Made by a program: the position numbers and the translations under genes. From assembly GCA_003342815.1 (NCBI GenBank), contig PTEX01000003.1, positions 2,698,567-2,762,566 of the forward strand: a stretch of 64,000 bases of DNA, given 5' to 3'. The notes beneath the pieces are model-generated. The model saw nothing but the letters and a program-made list of their open reading frames with translations, ran no database searches and was not told the DNA's origin. Positions within the stretch are counted from its first letter, which is position 1, and each line of letters begins with the position of its first letter. Below, piece by piece: positions 37,801 through 49,538 of the stretch. This DNA is from Eudromia elegans. Taxonomy: Eukaryota; Chordata; Aves; Tinamiformes; Tinamidae.

Positions 37801-40800
37801 AAAAGGGGAGCAAAGAGCATGTTCGGCAGAAGCCTCTCCTCTGCACCAGGAGTCATGAGTTGTATTTTCTGCTCTAAGTAAATAGCTCATTCCATAGTCC
37901 AGATGCTGATCAGGGGTGTGAAGCAGTGAGGATCCCAACAGTGGTGGGGTCAGTATACAAGAATTTTAGTGTTGCTTAGTGACCTCCTCTTTGTTAATGG
38001 TAGAGCTTGCTGCATAATGGCTTTTCACTGGCTGATTTAGCAGCAAGGGCTGGTCTCTTTTTCCAGGGAATGAGTATTAAGTAAGGCTAGGAAGAGGAAT
38101 CAAGAGGAGGCTGGTGATACCAAGAAAGTTTATTTAGTGTAGAAGGGGCTATGAATGCAAGATAGGAAGAAGTAATAACAGAGTGGGGACTGAATACTCT
38201 GCAACAAGATTCGTAACAGCATGAAATGTAAAAGAAGATTCTGTTTAAAGAGTGCTTTCAGTTCTGTATTAACATACATATTTAATGCCTGGATCTTCAG
38301 TGTATATTGCATTAGGCTTAGAAAATCCTTGAAGAGCATGTCTGCACTGACTGCAGTTACTGGAATGTCGTGTAGTGTGCCTTGTTTTGATCAATTCCCC
38401 TCAGTATGAAGCACACAACTACAAATGGCTATCAAAAAATTCATTACCAAATCGTGATCTGTTAAAGCAAATTTATTATAAAACTTTTCCATCTTTTAGG
38501 TACTTGGGAACACTGATTGAAACATTATCTGTGTATATTTTGATTAAATCTGCTCGCCTTAAGAAATAGGATGATCTTAATATTTGTTTTTTAAACAGCT
38601 GATGATATAAAGCCATGCCCACGCTGTGCTGCTTATATAATAAAAATGAATGATGGAAGCTGCAATCATATGACTTGTGCTGTCTGTGGCTGTGAATTCT
38701 GTTGGCTATGTATGAAAGAGATCTCAGATTTACATTATTTAAGGTATGTTAAGAAAAAGCTCAATGTGATTGATACCTTCTCTAAAGTGTGTAGAGGGTG
38801 CTATCAGTTTGTTTTCCACTGGAGTGAAGAATCAAAGTTGAAGCACCTATATGAATTTGGTTTTCCATTTAAATTGGTCAAATCAGTTGCATAAGTTTAT
38901 TTCAGGCGTTTTGTGTGTGAAGTATGTACTTAATGAAATATTTTAGATGAGATGATATCTTAATACTGATGTTTTATATTCATATTAAGCAATACAGCAC
39001 CTCTGATACCAAGGTACCTGTGAACCACAGAGTGGTGTGCAATAGCAAACAGTAGGTTATTCAGTATGTTGCAAAATATGCTTCAAAGCTTTAAAAAAAA
39101 AAAAAAAAAAAAAAGGTAATTGGTGATTTGGCGTTTGTAACATATGTACCTTGAACCTTTCCAGGAGCTGTAGTTCTGTACCTAGTGAGCAGTTCAGTTC
39201 TGTGCAGTTGTGTAGATTTACTTGCAATTTCTTTACAGTTTTCTTACATCTTCTTCCTAATAGCCCATCAGGTTGCACATTTTGGGGAAAGAAACCTTGG
39301 AGCCGTAAGAAGAAAATACTGTGGCAACTAGGAACACTTGTTGGAGCTCCTGTAGGAATTGCATTAATAGCTGGCATTGCTATTCCTGCTATGATTATTG
39401 GAATTCCTGTGTACGTGGGACGTAAGGTAAAACGTGCTGCAGCTTCTACTGTGCTTCAGATCTTATTAGTGTGCAATCTAATACTGTGTGTGTTCAGTTG
39501 ACTGCTTTCACTGACCTTTTCCAAAAAGTAAAAGGATTGTTTAGAAAACCTCTGTATGAGCTTTGTGCTGGAGAGGCAGGGTTTGTCAGAATATAGCCTC
39601 TGGTTTTGTACAGGTGAAAAAAAACTTTGAAAAACAGATTGGTGTTTTACCATGTAAAAATACATGGTGTCAAAAGTTGCTCTGTTTTTAATCTTTGAGT
39701 TTTCCCATGTTCTTTAGAATTAAATGTCCAGGGGAAAAGGAAGGCAACAGGAAAATCCTTTTTATGTTTCTTAGAAGCAGATAGATACCAATAGTTGAGA
39801 ATAAAATAAAATGCCCTATCAAAAGGCATAGATAGGTGCGAGTGCACCCATTTCAGTGTTTGTACTTGGCAGCTTTTAAGTTGCCTCCAGCCAATCTGTG
39901 CTGTGGAGCTCTGCTCAGCACAAGTAGCCCACAGCATCTGTCTTATGTTATTGTTTGTGGGAATTCGCTGGAAAGGACTATGGTAGCCAGAAGGCAGTTA
40001 ATGTATTTCCTTTCAAAAAATAACCCACTGGCTGCTAGTATAAAGTAAATGACAAATTGTAAGTCAGAATTACTTTTTTTTTCCTCCTTTCTTATCCCTT
40101 CTTTCAACTTCTATTTGTAATTCAGGATAGAATAGTAAATTATTTGTGTCTTTTGGAAATGAGCTTTTTGAACCTTTGACTTGGTTCAGCAGGTGCTAAA
40201 TTTTGAGTTGTACATACTGGAAAATTGACCCAGAGGGTGTTTGCTTTTGTTTTTACCAACATGAATTTTCCACAGTGATTGGCACAGGTTTCTGTCTCTA
40301 ATTCTCTCTCTTTGTATGCTGGGTGATTATTTTTTTGACTGTCTCACATAAGTTGTTGTACTAGTCAGGATCTTCCACTCTATCCTTTTTCAGCCTTTTC
40401 TTTCAAACAAGTGCTCTTACCTTTTGCTTTTTGTGACCCTCTTGATCCATATTCTGTTATTTCTATACAGTGAATCCCCGTAGATAATAGGAGACAAGCA
40501 GCTGTTACTGTATCCAGCTATGATGGCTGCTCTGCTTTTCTGTTTAACTCTTGGACAGGTCCCAGTCCTTGGACAGGTCCACATGTTAATGATAAAGGCT
40601 TGCAATGAATCTGGGAGGTGACCTCAAGAGAACTTCCATTTCACCCCACTGCTTCATGGTCAGTTTTCTGTTTCTCCTGTCAGTTGTTGGAGCTTTTCTT
40701 CAGGACTTCTGGTTCACAGACCCTCTTAAGCCTAATGCATCTGATTTTACTGACATTCAACATAAATTCTCTTCCTACACTATTTTCATCTATCTTTAAT

Positions 40801-43800
40801 AGATTTAATTGATATCAAGAATGCTGTTACTTTGTACTCTCTTATTACATATTTGATGATCATTTCTCAGCCCACTTTAATTTTCATCTCTAAACAAATA
40901 CAGTGCTTTTTTTTTCTTGGCAAACTCATCATGTCCATTTCCTTCTGGATTTCTTTCCAGATCTTTTTACTTCCTTTGTGCAGTTTGAACACAGCAGTGA
41001 AGCTGAAGCACCGCTGCTTGCTAGTTGAAAAAAAATGCCATTTTGTTCCTCAAGCAGTAATCTTCCTCTTGTGACTAGCAGTTGTCTTCCTCTCAGCTAC
41101 ATGCTATTTGGATTATATGCGTTGTAGATCCTATACAGTTTCCCACTGTACTTGTGTATAGGCAATTGGTCCCTTCCCAAGTGAAATCTTGCACTTGCTC
41201 TTAGTCATTTCAAGCCATTTTTTTTCAATTTGACAAGACTAGTGTGAATTTAGGCTTTCTTGCAGCCTTGTTAAGGTGGTTGTTATCCAAAAAAAAAAAA
41301 AAAAATTAACACACTCCTGTTATCCTCTTCCCATCTACCAGATGAATGAAAATGTTATGTGTTATTTCTGGATCTACAGCAGAGCTCTTGGGGAAGAGTG
41401 TAGGGTAAAGAGCGTTAACTTGGGTGTGTATATGGGTTGGGTGTATGTATGACAGCTCTGGTATTTTGTCAGCTTTGTATTAAGCCAGTATTTTCTTAAG
41501 CCTTTTCTTTCAGTCTAGACCACTGTAGCTTATTTGACACTCAAGGAAAATGTCAATTTTACTGAAGTCAGGATATGACATTTGCTGCTTCCTCCCACCC
41601 TGAAGGCCTGTTATCATGTCATAGAAGCAAACAAAATTGACATGATTTCTACATGAAAAACCTATATGCCCTCTTTCTACCTTTGTTAGGGTACCTACAG
41701 GTGCCTTGTTTTCAGGAAACTGAACTTAATTTCATTGGTCTTTAATTGCCTAGATTCCTTGTTTTGCACCCCTATAAAAATCATCATTGCAGTTTAATCT
41801 TGTCCAGTTTTATCATTTTCCTTTTTTCTCCTCAGTTTATAAAAAATGACCCTTTTCAGTAGTCAGTGCTTGTAGCTCTGAAATTGGCACTGCTAGTTCC
41901 TGATCGGCTCATTTGGGTAGTCTGACCTACCATTTTCCTACAGATCTCACGATTTTACCACCAATATTAGTACTGTCAATCATGTAGCTCTCACTTGATC
42001 TTTAGTGAAGACTGAGGGGAGGAAAAAAAAAGATAGGGCTCTGGTTTCATCTCTATCTTTGTTAAACAGCAAATCTGTCCGTCTTGATCTTCCCCTTACA
42101 AGCGGTATAGTTGTAAAATAATTCCTGGGTAACTTTCATGTCCCTTGCTTTGTCTCCTTAACCTTTCTGGTCTTGTCCTGACAGACTCGTGCTGTTCCTT
42201 TATGCTCGTTCACAGTCATCTGACCTACTTTAGTTTTCTTAATGTTGCTTCTCCTTCAGTGAAGGAAGCAGAGTTATCCTTTTACAACAGTCTTTCTGCT
42301 GCATGGGAGGAATCTGTGCTCGTGCTTTTGATAGTCTTCTTGAAGAACTGCTAGTTATCTTTGCTTTTACCTACTTTATATATCTGTGGGTGTGTGTAGA
42401 TAGATAAATGTTTGTTTTCTGTTCTTCCTCTGAGGTCTGAATTTTGTTACTTCATGGTCATTCATAGCTATGTGGCCTTCTCATTTCATGTTCTCAATTA
42501 GTTTCTCTCTTAAAACCAGTCCCTTGCAGGAGGGTTTTACAGAGAGCTGGTGGAGTCTCCATCCTTAGAGATGGTCAGAGCCTGACAGGACACAGTCCTG
42601 GGCAACTGCAGTTTGAGCAGGGGGTGGGCAGGTGGTTTCCAGAGGTGCCTTCCAGCCTCACCTATTCTGGGATTCTTTGTGGGAGGGTTGCTTGCTCTTA
42701 TGCTTAAAATAAATCTGATAACCTTTAATTGTTGACTGCATTTAGCCTTGTTTGGGTAATATTGGCCATAGTCAAATCCAGTACTCCTGGTGATCCTGCC
42801 AGCTGCCCAGTAAAATCTGATCTGCCTGGACTGGCATTTTCTATGCAGGCACTCATGTTCATTTTTTCCCTTTTAATAAGTCTCCAGAAGTTTTGTGTGC
42901 TCAGGCTCCACATTCCTGTGCTCTTGTGCCCTGGGTCTGGGCATAGTCTATCTTGGAGCAAGCAGATGTTTTCCTGTCACCTAACACAATGTCTTTGCCC
43001 TCTTCTCTCCCCTTTTTCCTGTCTAAACAAATGAAAAGCTGTGTATTAGAATGAAAACCACCCTACCAAATTGTTAACTGGCATTATCATTTAGAAAACT
43101 CAGTAAATGTGTCAGTTTTATATGATACAGCATTTCTTTAGTTGTGGAAAAGTGTCAGCTTTTCCCAATTATATAAGCTGGAGCATTGATTAAAAAAAAA
43201 AAAACCAACAACAAATAGACAGTATGATTTGGGGCTAATTTCTGGATAGGAGGACTTCTAGCTTTTAAGACTATTGCCTAAAATTAATAAAATTAAACAC
43301 TTCATTCTTTCAGAAAGGTTAAGGAATAAATTGTGATAGAGAATGTGGTCCCTCTGAAAGAGAGTAGTATGTAGATTCTTAACTATTATATGAAATTTCT
43401 TCCATCCCCATAGTAGCATGAGTAATGAAAATATAACCTTAAAGGAATTCTTTTTTTTCCTCTCAAGATTCACAATCGATATGAAGGCAAAGACATTTCA
43501 AAGCACAAGCGAAACTTGGCAATAGCAGGTGGTGTAACCTTGTCTGTCATTGTTTCTCCGGTTGTAGCTGCAGTAACTGTAGGTAAGCAGATATTTTATA
43601 TATTGGTTGCACCTTGAAACCAATTAAAGAAGAATTGCTTGAAGAATTAAAAATTATCTTTATCTGATCTGCAAATTGAAATTTATGCATTGTCTGACTG
43701 CATAAGAAATGCTGATGCCACAGAATTTGTTCATACTTAAATGATTTCATATCAAACTTTGTTCAGCATAGTGGAAAAATAGCATCCTTTGCATTTAACG

Positions 43801-46800
43801 TTACAGTAATTGCTCTTATGCTCTGTGAGTTGATTTGGATTGTCACATTTTTTCTTGCTGGGATTTCTGAGAATAGCATTGAGGAAAATGTGACTCTACA
43901 TTGCAAGATATTTATCCTCCTACCACATAGTTTCAGGATTGCTGTAAACCAGTCCTGGTTTCTGAAAGGAGTGGCCTTGCCTAGCCCTGCATTGCTACTC
44001 CTTGGTGCCAGCATCTCTGCGGCTCGGCACTGAACTTAGCGTATTGAGACCCATCACTTTTGGTTTTGAGCTGGATTGGTTCCCTGCTTCAATTCCTCGC
44101 GTGATCTCCCGTGGCCCCGCGTGCCAGAGCTGATGCTCAGGCAGGAGAGAGCGGCCTTGGGAATGCCGGGCTGCTGCTTGGAGCTGGTTTAGGTGTGACT
44201 TCAGACCGTGTCAACCACGGCAGGTCACTACTAACGCAGTGTGCTCCGATCTCTGTCTGCGCTGCACGCTTCTCACCAAGCTGCTGGTGATGGGCAGGGG
44301 GCCACAGTCATCTCAGGGGTGTGTTCATACACAGAGAGGAATTTCTAGTAAAAGGGACTCTCTGTAACTGGAACTCTTTAGTTCAGATTCAACTGGGGAG
44401 TTTTTGCATTGGGTCTAGGTCTGTCCTGGCTTTTTGGGAATGTGCCTGCTTGCCATTTTTCAATGTGTCTTATTTTCTGTACTTTCCACGTACTTCCATA
44501 GCAGAGCTTTAAATGGCTTAATTCATATGCCAGCAGAGTAGCTTTTTCAGTCTCCTACAAGCGGTGGAATAAATGCAGTGCATGTCTATGTGCAGTTTAG
44601 CCCAGAGCCTTTCACCGCTTCCCTTACCTCTCCTTTCATTCCTTGGAATTGAATCCATTCAAAAGGAATAATTATGAATGTTTCTTTGAAAAAGAAAACA
44701 ATGCAATACAATAAACATGGAAACACTACAGTAATAGTCATGTTATGTCCTGCTAATAACAAAGCCCTGTCTCACTTGAGTCTATAGAATATCAACCTTA
44801 TTAGAGGTTGTAACATTTTTGCTTGAATGATAGTGGAAATGGTTCTGTACTATTTCTGCTTCTCAGGTAAAACATTATTAACAGTCCCTGATGGGGCTTA
44901 TTTGAACCTTTTAAATGTCAAGTATTTTCATTTTGTTTGTAAAAAACGTTAAAGACATACTAGAAGTATTAGTTCACTCAGTATTATGCTTCCCTACCAA
45001 ATGGTGCTGATAAAGGAGCTTCTGCCTGCTGAAAGTATTTTCTTATTTCATCTTAGTGGCTCACCAGTATTTCATAATTTCTTTCCCTTCTGATTGCTTT
45101 CAGCTGTAAAATATTTAGTACTTCTGGTATATAGCATGATTTTTGTAGATCAGTAGTTTTTTTTAAAAAAGCCATTGTGTTGAATGAAGAGCTTTGTGCC
45201 CTCTTCTGTAGGTATTGGTGTTCCCATTATGCTGGCTTACGTGTATGGGGTTGTTCCCATTTCGCTGTGCCGCAGCGGAGGCTGTGGAGTGTCAGCGGGC
45301 AACGGAAAGGGTGTCCGGATTGAATTTGACGATGAGAACGATATAAACGTTGGTGGAACAAATGCAGCTGTAGGTAAGAAAATTCAGTGACTTATTTTCT
45401 ATAAATCCAGGCTTTGTGCCCAGGTTTCCTGTGCTTGGCGGTCATGCACAATGCACACCAGAGTATTGTTTTCAGAAGAGGTACTAGATGGTTAGTGCTA
45501 CCTCTGCTCTTTTTGAAAGACCCATTCTCAGCTAAGGGGAACTCTTCCCTGTATTCGTGCTGTGCTTTTATGTACTAGCAGTTCTGCTCATTTGGGCACA
45601 GAGCAAGACCATCCCAGGCCTGCTGTGCATTGAATTCCATGCAAGACTTTTCCTTGCTCAGATCACACAATAAACTTATTTTGTGTTCTGGGGAAGGGAA
45701 GAAGTCATCTTAATCTGAATTGAGTATAAATATGTGACTTGCAGGCAATGAAAATCATTATTATATTGTGATCCCATTTGCTAGGTAGTGCCTCTGATCT
45801 GCATGACTAAAATCTACCTGCACATCCTGCTTCCATTTCTCCTCCTTTCCAAAAGGTAGCAAGGTGTCACAAAGGGCACCAACGCAATGAGTGGCTCCAC
45901 AGCCTAATCCTATGTAAGACTAGCAAAGAGAACAAAAAGGATTTAGCTTCAATCTTTTTATTTCCCAAGTCAGTACTTGGTGCAAATTCAAAGTAGTAAT
46001 GCATTCAAGATCCTCCTAGTCATTTTAATTAAAGACAGACTTATGTAATGTCCTTTCCTTAGGTAAAAGTTGTAGGATAAAAGTAACACTTTTTTTCAAT
46101 ATTGGTGTGTGGAAGTTGCTACTTTTTTAATCTATAATAGGGAAGCTGACTCCTTTTAGCGGCTGGTCTGGTGCTTTTCTTTACTTACACAGCAGTACTC
46201 CTAGTCAGGGGATCGCTCTGTGTCCCTTGGCTCCACGTTACCGGTCCTGCATGCAGTAAACTTTTCAGCAACTTAAGTATGGGCCCTCAGGCATGTAACA
46301 ACCACCCCACCAGCTCCGAGGCATGCTCTGCTTTTCACACAGTTACCTCTCATCGTAGCACGTTCTGCAGATTGTTTTTCTCCGTGTTGTTTCGGAGCGT
46401 TTCCCAGGCCGCGTTCTGCCTCGCGTTGCGTGCTGCGCGTGACGCGTTGTGTCCCTTTCCATCTGCAGACACCACTTCGGTGGCCGAGGCGCGCCACAAC
46501 CCCAGCATCGGGGAGGGCAGCGTCGGGGGGCTCACGGGCAGCTTGAGTGCGAGCGGAAGCCACATGGACCGAATAGGAGCCATCCGGGACAACCTCAGTG
46601 AAACTGCCAGCACCATGGCCCTGGCGGGGGCCAGCATAACAGGAAGCCTCTCGGGCAGTGCAATGGTTAACTGCTTCAACAGGTGAGACATGTTAGCAGC
46701 AGCAGCTGGCTCAAAATCACCCCCAAGCAGAGGTGATGCTGCTCTTCCCTTGTCTTGTTCTGTTTTAATGCTTAAATGGGTTCTTATTAAACTAACTGTC

Positions 46801-48741
46801 TCTGGGAGATACACTTGTCACAGATAACTAGCTCTGTTCCAAAAGATCCTGCTGCAACTCAATGCTCAGAGGAGAAAACTAACCTTTTCAGCGTGAGGAG
46901 GCCCTGAGGTCTTGACTCCTGCTTTGCAGGAGAGCAGCTTCTCTTCTGGAGCCAAGGGAAGGCACTTCATGTCTAGTACAGCCATGTATTATTATTCTAA
47001 ATTAATTTTGCTCTATCTGCTCAGCCCAAGCTTAAGAGTGGGTTTTTATTATTCCTATTGCAGTTGATAGGTACTCAACAGTTATGTGCTTACTATATGA
47101 TTAGTAATAAATGTGCAGCAGGAGAGATGTGGGCATTATAAAAGCTTTACCTGGTATATCCTTCTGTTTGTGACTGCCATTTTACAGTACAGGATGTTGC
47201 CTGCCAGAGAGTTGTAGCTTAGCCTGGAAGCCTTTCTTATAAATCACAGGGCAGAGAGTGTCTACAGCTTCTTGTTAACGTGCAACATTTTACTTTGTTG
47301 GGGAGCTTATTGTTTTGTGTCTCTCCATTAGAGAGACATTTTTTGGTACTAGTAGGAGGAGAGCCTATTTCAGCAGAGGAAAAAATACACCCCTCTGGAG
47401 TAGCTAATGAACTGTACTTAATACAGAAGAGTGGAGAAACTACAGGTGACCGTAGCTGTTAATTAGGGTGGTAAGTGTTGTGGTAGCATATAACCTTTCT
47501 TTGACTTTCCCAAGATTGGAGGTGCAAGCAGATGTGCAGAAAGAACGATACAGCCTGAGCGGAGAGTCCGGCACGGTTAGCTTGGGAACGGTTAGCGACA
47601 ACGCCAGCACCAAAGCAATGGCAGGATCCATTCTGAACTCCTATATCCCTTTGGATAGGTAAGAGAAACGTGGCAACAGTTAGATTAAAATGCCTTGCTT
47701 ATATAGGGGTTTTTAAGCATGCCTCGGCTATTCCACTTTACCACTTACCCTTTGAAATTACAAATTTTGTTCCATGCTGAATTGCATGCTTCATCTGGTA
47801 TCAGTGATCAAGTAAGGATATTCTTCCAAAGAGGAGCATGATTATTGTACCTCAGAAGCAGCTGATCTTTTTCTCTCTGGGATGTTTTTTTTGAGGGGTG
47901 GAGTTAAATACTTCCTCTAGCTTTTCTTAAACAAGCTATATCCCTCGCTACTTCTATGGATTTTGGAAAGCAGCAAGGGGTGGTTTGAATGTATTGGCTG
48001 GCGCCTCTATAGGATGACTGCTTACACTCACAGAGTCCTTCTCCTTCTAGGGAAGGCAACAGCATGGAAGTGCAAGTGGATATTGAATCAAAGCCAGCCA
48101 AATTCAGACACAACAGCGGAAGCAGCAGCGTCGATGACGGCAGCGCTGCAGGCCGGGGTAACGCTGCGTGTTCGTCAGCCTGCTTGCCAGAAAGCAAATC
48201 TAGTGCCACCAAGTGGTCCAAAGAAACAACAGCTGGGAAAAAATGCAAAGGTAAACTGAGAAAGAAAAGTAGCATGAAGATAAATGAGACGCGGGAGGAC
48301 ATGGATGCTCAGCTGTTGGAACAGCAAAGCACAAACTCTAGCGAATTCGACTCTCCCTCGCTCAGCGACAGCGTTCCGTCTGTAGCAGATTCGCACTCGA
48401 GTCACTTTTCCGAGTTCAGCTGCTCGGATATGGAGAGCATGAAAACGTCCTGCAGCCACGGCTCCAGCGACTACCACAGCCGCTTTGCCGCCGTCAGCGC
48501 CCTCCCGGAGGTGGAAAACGACCGCTTGGAAAACTCCCCCCAGCAGAGCGGGGTCGCCGCTCTTGCCGCAGCGGCTGCGAGCGCGGACGCCCCGCAGCTG
48601 GGGTACATCGCTGAAGAAAGCGCCAACAGCGGCTCGCCGACAGACCCAGACGTAGGTGCTGGGGAGACGCTGAAGGAAACAAACAATAACCATTCACCAC
48701 GCGCCGTGGAATTGAGCACTGCGGTTCAGACTGAAATCTAA
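31282..48741 (+). CDS. RNF19A: RNF19A (dorfin), RBR E3 ubiquitin ligase, complete CDS in nine exons
   Basis: The coding join is 31282-31877, 36126-36334, 38599-38743, 39264-39426, 43468-43582, 45212-45373, 46469-46682, 47515-47658 and 48051-48741. It sums to 2,439 bases, 812 codons plus TAA, and all junctions are GT-AG and in phase. Domains in order: a basic Ser/Lys-rich N-terminus; RING1 (residues 106-153); IBR (C193, C198, C215, C220, C225, C228, H233, C238); RING2 from C275 with the likely catalytic C290 in the GSCNHM motif; two hydrophobic segments (about 340-368 and 388-425); and a long Ser-rich tail ending VQTEI. The family is known: RING-between-RING ligases form a ubiquitin thioester on the RING2 cysteine, and RNF19A is perinuclear/ER-associated and implicated in clearing misfolded proteins. 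Human RNF19A is about 838 residues, so this copy is complete apart from a shorter N-terminus. The start could be 31282 or the more conserved ATG at 31297 (MSLHRQM). Confidence 0.97.
31878..36125 (+). other. RNF19A intron between coding exons 1 and 2
   Basis: 4.2 kb. Contains a CR1 fragment at about 32938-33170. A GC-rich patch at about 35870-36070 lies directly before the next exon, where the frame stays open into exon 2 from an ATG at 35956. Otherwise AT-rich with no gene. Confidence 0.85.
32938..33170 (-). mobile_element. CR1 LINE 3' fragment, antisense
   Basis: On the + strand it reads like the reverse complement of a CR1 3' end: a GGTTGGAAAAGACC-like start, AGATCAT, AGTCCAACC, then a GGTGACTCCACCACTT segment and TTTTTCCTGATATCTAAT. 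It is a truncated, diverged, non-autonomous fragment without open frames, lying in an RNF19A intron in the opposite orientation to the gene. Confidence 0.85.
36126..36334 (+). CDS. RNF19A: RNF19A coding exon 2 (IBR)
   Basis: Encodes residues 199-268 and one base of 269. It carries the remaining IBR ligands C215, C220, C225, C228, H233 and C238 and the conserved Arg/Ser-rich linker toward RING2. The acceptor is CATCCAAG and the donor G|GTATTT at 36335. The frame is shared with an open stretch upstream in the intron. Confidence 0.97.
36335..38598 (+). other. RNF19A intron between coding exons 2 and 3
   Basis: 2.3 kb. Contains a CR1 fragment at about 37357-37640. The rest is unique-looking AT-rich sequence with no gene. 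Confidence 0.85.
37357..37640 (-). mobile_element. CR1 LINE 3' fragment, antisense
   Basis: Begins CAGAATGGTTGAGGTTGGAA and continues through GGGACCTCTAGAGATCTAGTC, the CCACAGCCTCTCTGGGCAG segment and CCCCTTGTCCTGTCACTGG, matching the reverse complement of CR1 3' sequence. It is better preserved than the 32.9 kb copy. No reverse transcriptase frame is present. Confidence 0.9.
38599..38743 (+). CDS. RNF19A: RNF19A coding exon 3 (RING2, catalytic Cys)
   Basis: Encodes residues 269-316 and two bases of 317. RING2 begins CPRC (C275, C278). The codon at 38661-38663 is C290 in GSCNHM, the position of the thioester-forming cysteine in RBR ligases, followed by C295, C298, C300, C303 and C306. Acceptor TTAAACAG, donor AAG|GTATGT at 38744. 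Confidence 0.97.
38744..39263 (+). other. RNF19A intron between coding exons 3 and 4
   Basis: 520 bp. Contains a run of 22 A at 39093-39114. Nothing else seen. Confidence 0.9.
39093..39114. repeat. Poly-A run (22 A)
   Basis: Uninterrupted homopolymer in an RNF19A intron, with no retrosequence recognised next to it. Confidence 0.9.
39264..39426 (+). CDS. RNF19A: RNF19A coding exon 4 (first membrane segment)
   Basis: Encodes residues 317-371. A basic SRKKK cluster (330-334) precedes a long hydrophobic Gly/Ile/Ala-rich segment (about 340-368), the first predicted transmembrane helix. The acceptor is CTTCCTAATAG; the donor AAG|GTAAAA at 39427 falls between codons. Confidence 0.97.
39427..43467 (+). 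other. RNF19A intron between coding exons 4 and 5
   Basis: 4.0 kb. Contains a poly-A run at 41289-41305, a short imperfect duplication (CTTGGACAGGTCC twice near 40550-40580) and a CR1 fragment at about 42548-42680. No gene. Confidence 0.85.
42548..42680 (+). mobile_element. CR1 LINE 3' fragment, sense
   Basis: Reads as the + strand of a CR1 3' end: TGGAGTCTCCATCCTTAGAG, then CAGTCCTGGGCAACTGC, TTTGAGCAGGGGG, CCAGAGGTGCCTTCCAGCC and a degraded ATTCTGGGATTCT terminus resembling the CR1 octamer tail. It has the same orientation as RNF19A, unlike the other two copies. Confidence 0.85.
43468..43582 (+). CDS. RNF19A: RNF19A coding exon 5 (second membrane segment, first part)
   Basis: Encodes residues 372-409 and one base of 410: a short loop (IHNRYEGKD, then a basic SKHKR) followed by the start of the second hydrophobic segment (about 388 onward). 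Acceptor CCTCTCAAG, donor G|GTAAGC at 43583. Confidence 0.97.
43583..45211 (+). other. RNF19A intron between coding exons 5 and 6
   Basis: 1.6 kb with a mildly GC-rich patch near 43,980-44,290. No repeat or gene recognised. Confidence 0.85.
45212..45373 (+). CDS. RNF19A: RNF19A coding exon 6 (end of second membrane segment, acidic loop)
   Basis: Encodes residues 410-463 and one base of 464. It completes the second hydrophobic segment (to about 425), then a Cys/Gly-rich turn (CRSGGCG) and an acidic stretch ([12 protein letters not shown]). Acceptor CTTCTGTAG, donor TAG|GTAAGA at 45374. Confidence 0.97.
45374..46468 (+). other. RNF19A intron between coding exons 6 and 7
   Basis: 1.1 kb. The last 300 bases stay open in frame with the next exon, but there is no upstream link to a start, so this looks like chance. 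No repeat recognised. Confidence 0.85.
46469..46682 (+). CDS. RNF19A: RNF19A coding exon 7 (cytosolic tail)
   Basis: Encodes residues 464-534 and two bases of 535. The sequence is Gly/Ser/Ala-rich ([14 protein letters not shown] and [12 protein letters not shown]) and is a highly conserved part of the tail without a named domain. Acceptor CCATCTGCAG, donor AG|GTGAGA at 46683. Confidence 0.97.
46683..47514 (+). other. RNF19A intron between coding exons 7 and 8
   Basis: 832 bp, AT-rich. No feature recognised. Confidence 0.9.
47515..47658 (+). CDS. RNF19A: RNF19A coding exon 8 (cytosolic tail)
   Basis: Encodes residues 535-582 and two bases of 583, including [20 protein letters not shown] and a Ser/Thr-rich run. 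No named domain. Acceptor TTTCCCAAG, donor AG|GTAAGA at 47659. Confidence 0.97.
47659..48050 (+). other. RNF19A intron between coding exons 8 and 9
   Basis: 392 bp. Nothing other than splice signals seen. Confidence 0.9.
48051..48741 (+). CDS. RNF19A: RNF19A final coding exon (Ser-rich C-terminal tail)
   Basis: Encodes residues 583-812 and TAA at 48739-48741. It contains a Lys-rich patch ([13 protein letters not shown]), a conserved acidic/Ser-rich block with [20 protein letters not shown], and an alanine-rich segment (nt 48550-48597) richer in Ala than I recall for the mammalian protein. It ends AVQTEI. The exon is GC- and CpG-rich, which explains the long antisense open frames over it. Confidence 0.97.
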
Positions 48742-49519
48742 GCCTCGAAGTGCTGCAAAAACACTGACCACTGAAGAACCCTGTCTGAAGGCTGGTTGAG
48801 TTACAGGCGACTCCCGTAAGGTTCAGATGACCAGCGGAAGCAAGGTTTTGACACAGCTGCATTTTATATGTGCCTGCCCAGTATGGGAGGCTACTTCCTA
48901 TGGATCTTACAGACCTGTGTGAAGAGACATGAAGGCTTTAACAAGTGCATTACAACAGTACAAATAAGTCCATGTTTTGTATGTTTGCCACAACTTTGCT
49001 TGAAAGCATATACTTGGTGTATTTAGATAAAATTGGCTAATTCGTAATCTGTCCAATGCTAAAACGAATAGTATTTCCTGCACTGTTCACTTGACAAACG
49101 TGGGGTGTGTGGTAAGCGGGTGTGAGCTGGGTTAGTAACTTACAGCGAAACCAGTCCAGGGTGAACGTGAGTTACAGGAGACAAGTTTTGCAGAGGCCTG
49201 GTCCGAGGCCCCTCAGCAGGGAGTGTTGCGGTGCTCACCGTGGCTCCTGGCTGGCCGCGTGTTCAGCGTGCGTGGGGAATGGACGTCTCGTGCGCCTGCA
49301 CTTTGAGCAAGGTTATGGCATTTCACACGGTTTCGAGGTAGGAGAAACTGGTACTGGGTAGACGGTAGAAAGGAGACGTCACCTGTGAAGAACAGTGGGG
49401 TTACTTATTTATTCATGCAACCAACCATGCAGCAGATAAGGCTACTATACATTGTATAAAATCTGTAAAGGATCCATTGATTTATAAGCATTGTAGAGAG
49501 TAAGTTGCAATCACCTTGC

Positions 49520-49538
49520 GGGGGGCGGGGGGAGGGGG
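49520..49538 (+). other. G-quadruplex motif in RNF19A 3'UTR
   Basis: Runs of 6, 6 and 5 G separated by single bases (C, A). The 6-G runs can split, giving four or more G3 tracts with 1-nt loops, a strong G4 pattern on the transcript strand. Confidence 0.6.

Noticed and set aside
46171..46468. Open frame extending upstream of RNF19A coding exon 7
   Set aside because: The sequence before the CCATCTGCAG acceptor is intronic. The joined CDS is in frame without it, and there is no upstream link.
48175..48693. 172-codon antisense open frame over the last RNF19A exon
   Set aside because: It is a shadow of a GC-rich coding exon on the opposite strand. No splice structure or domain.
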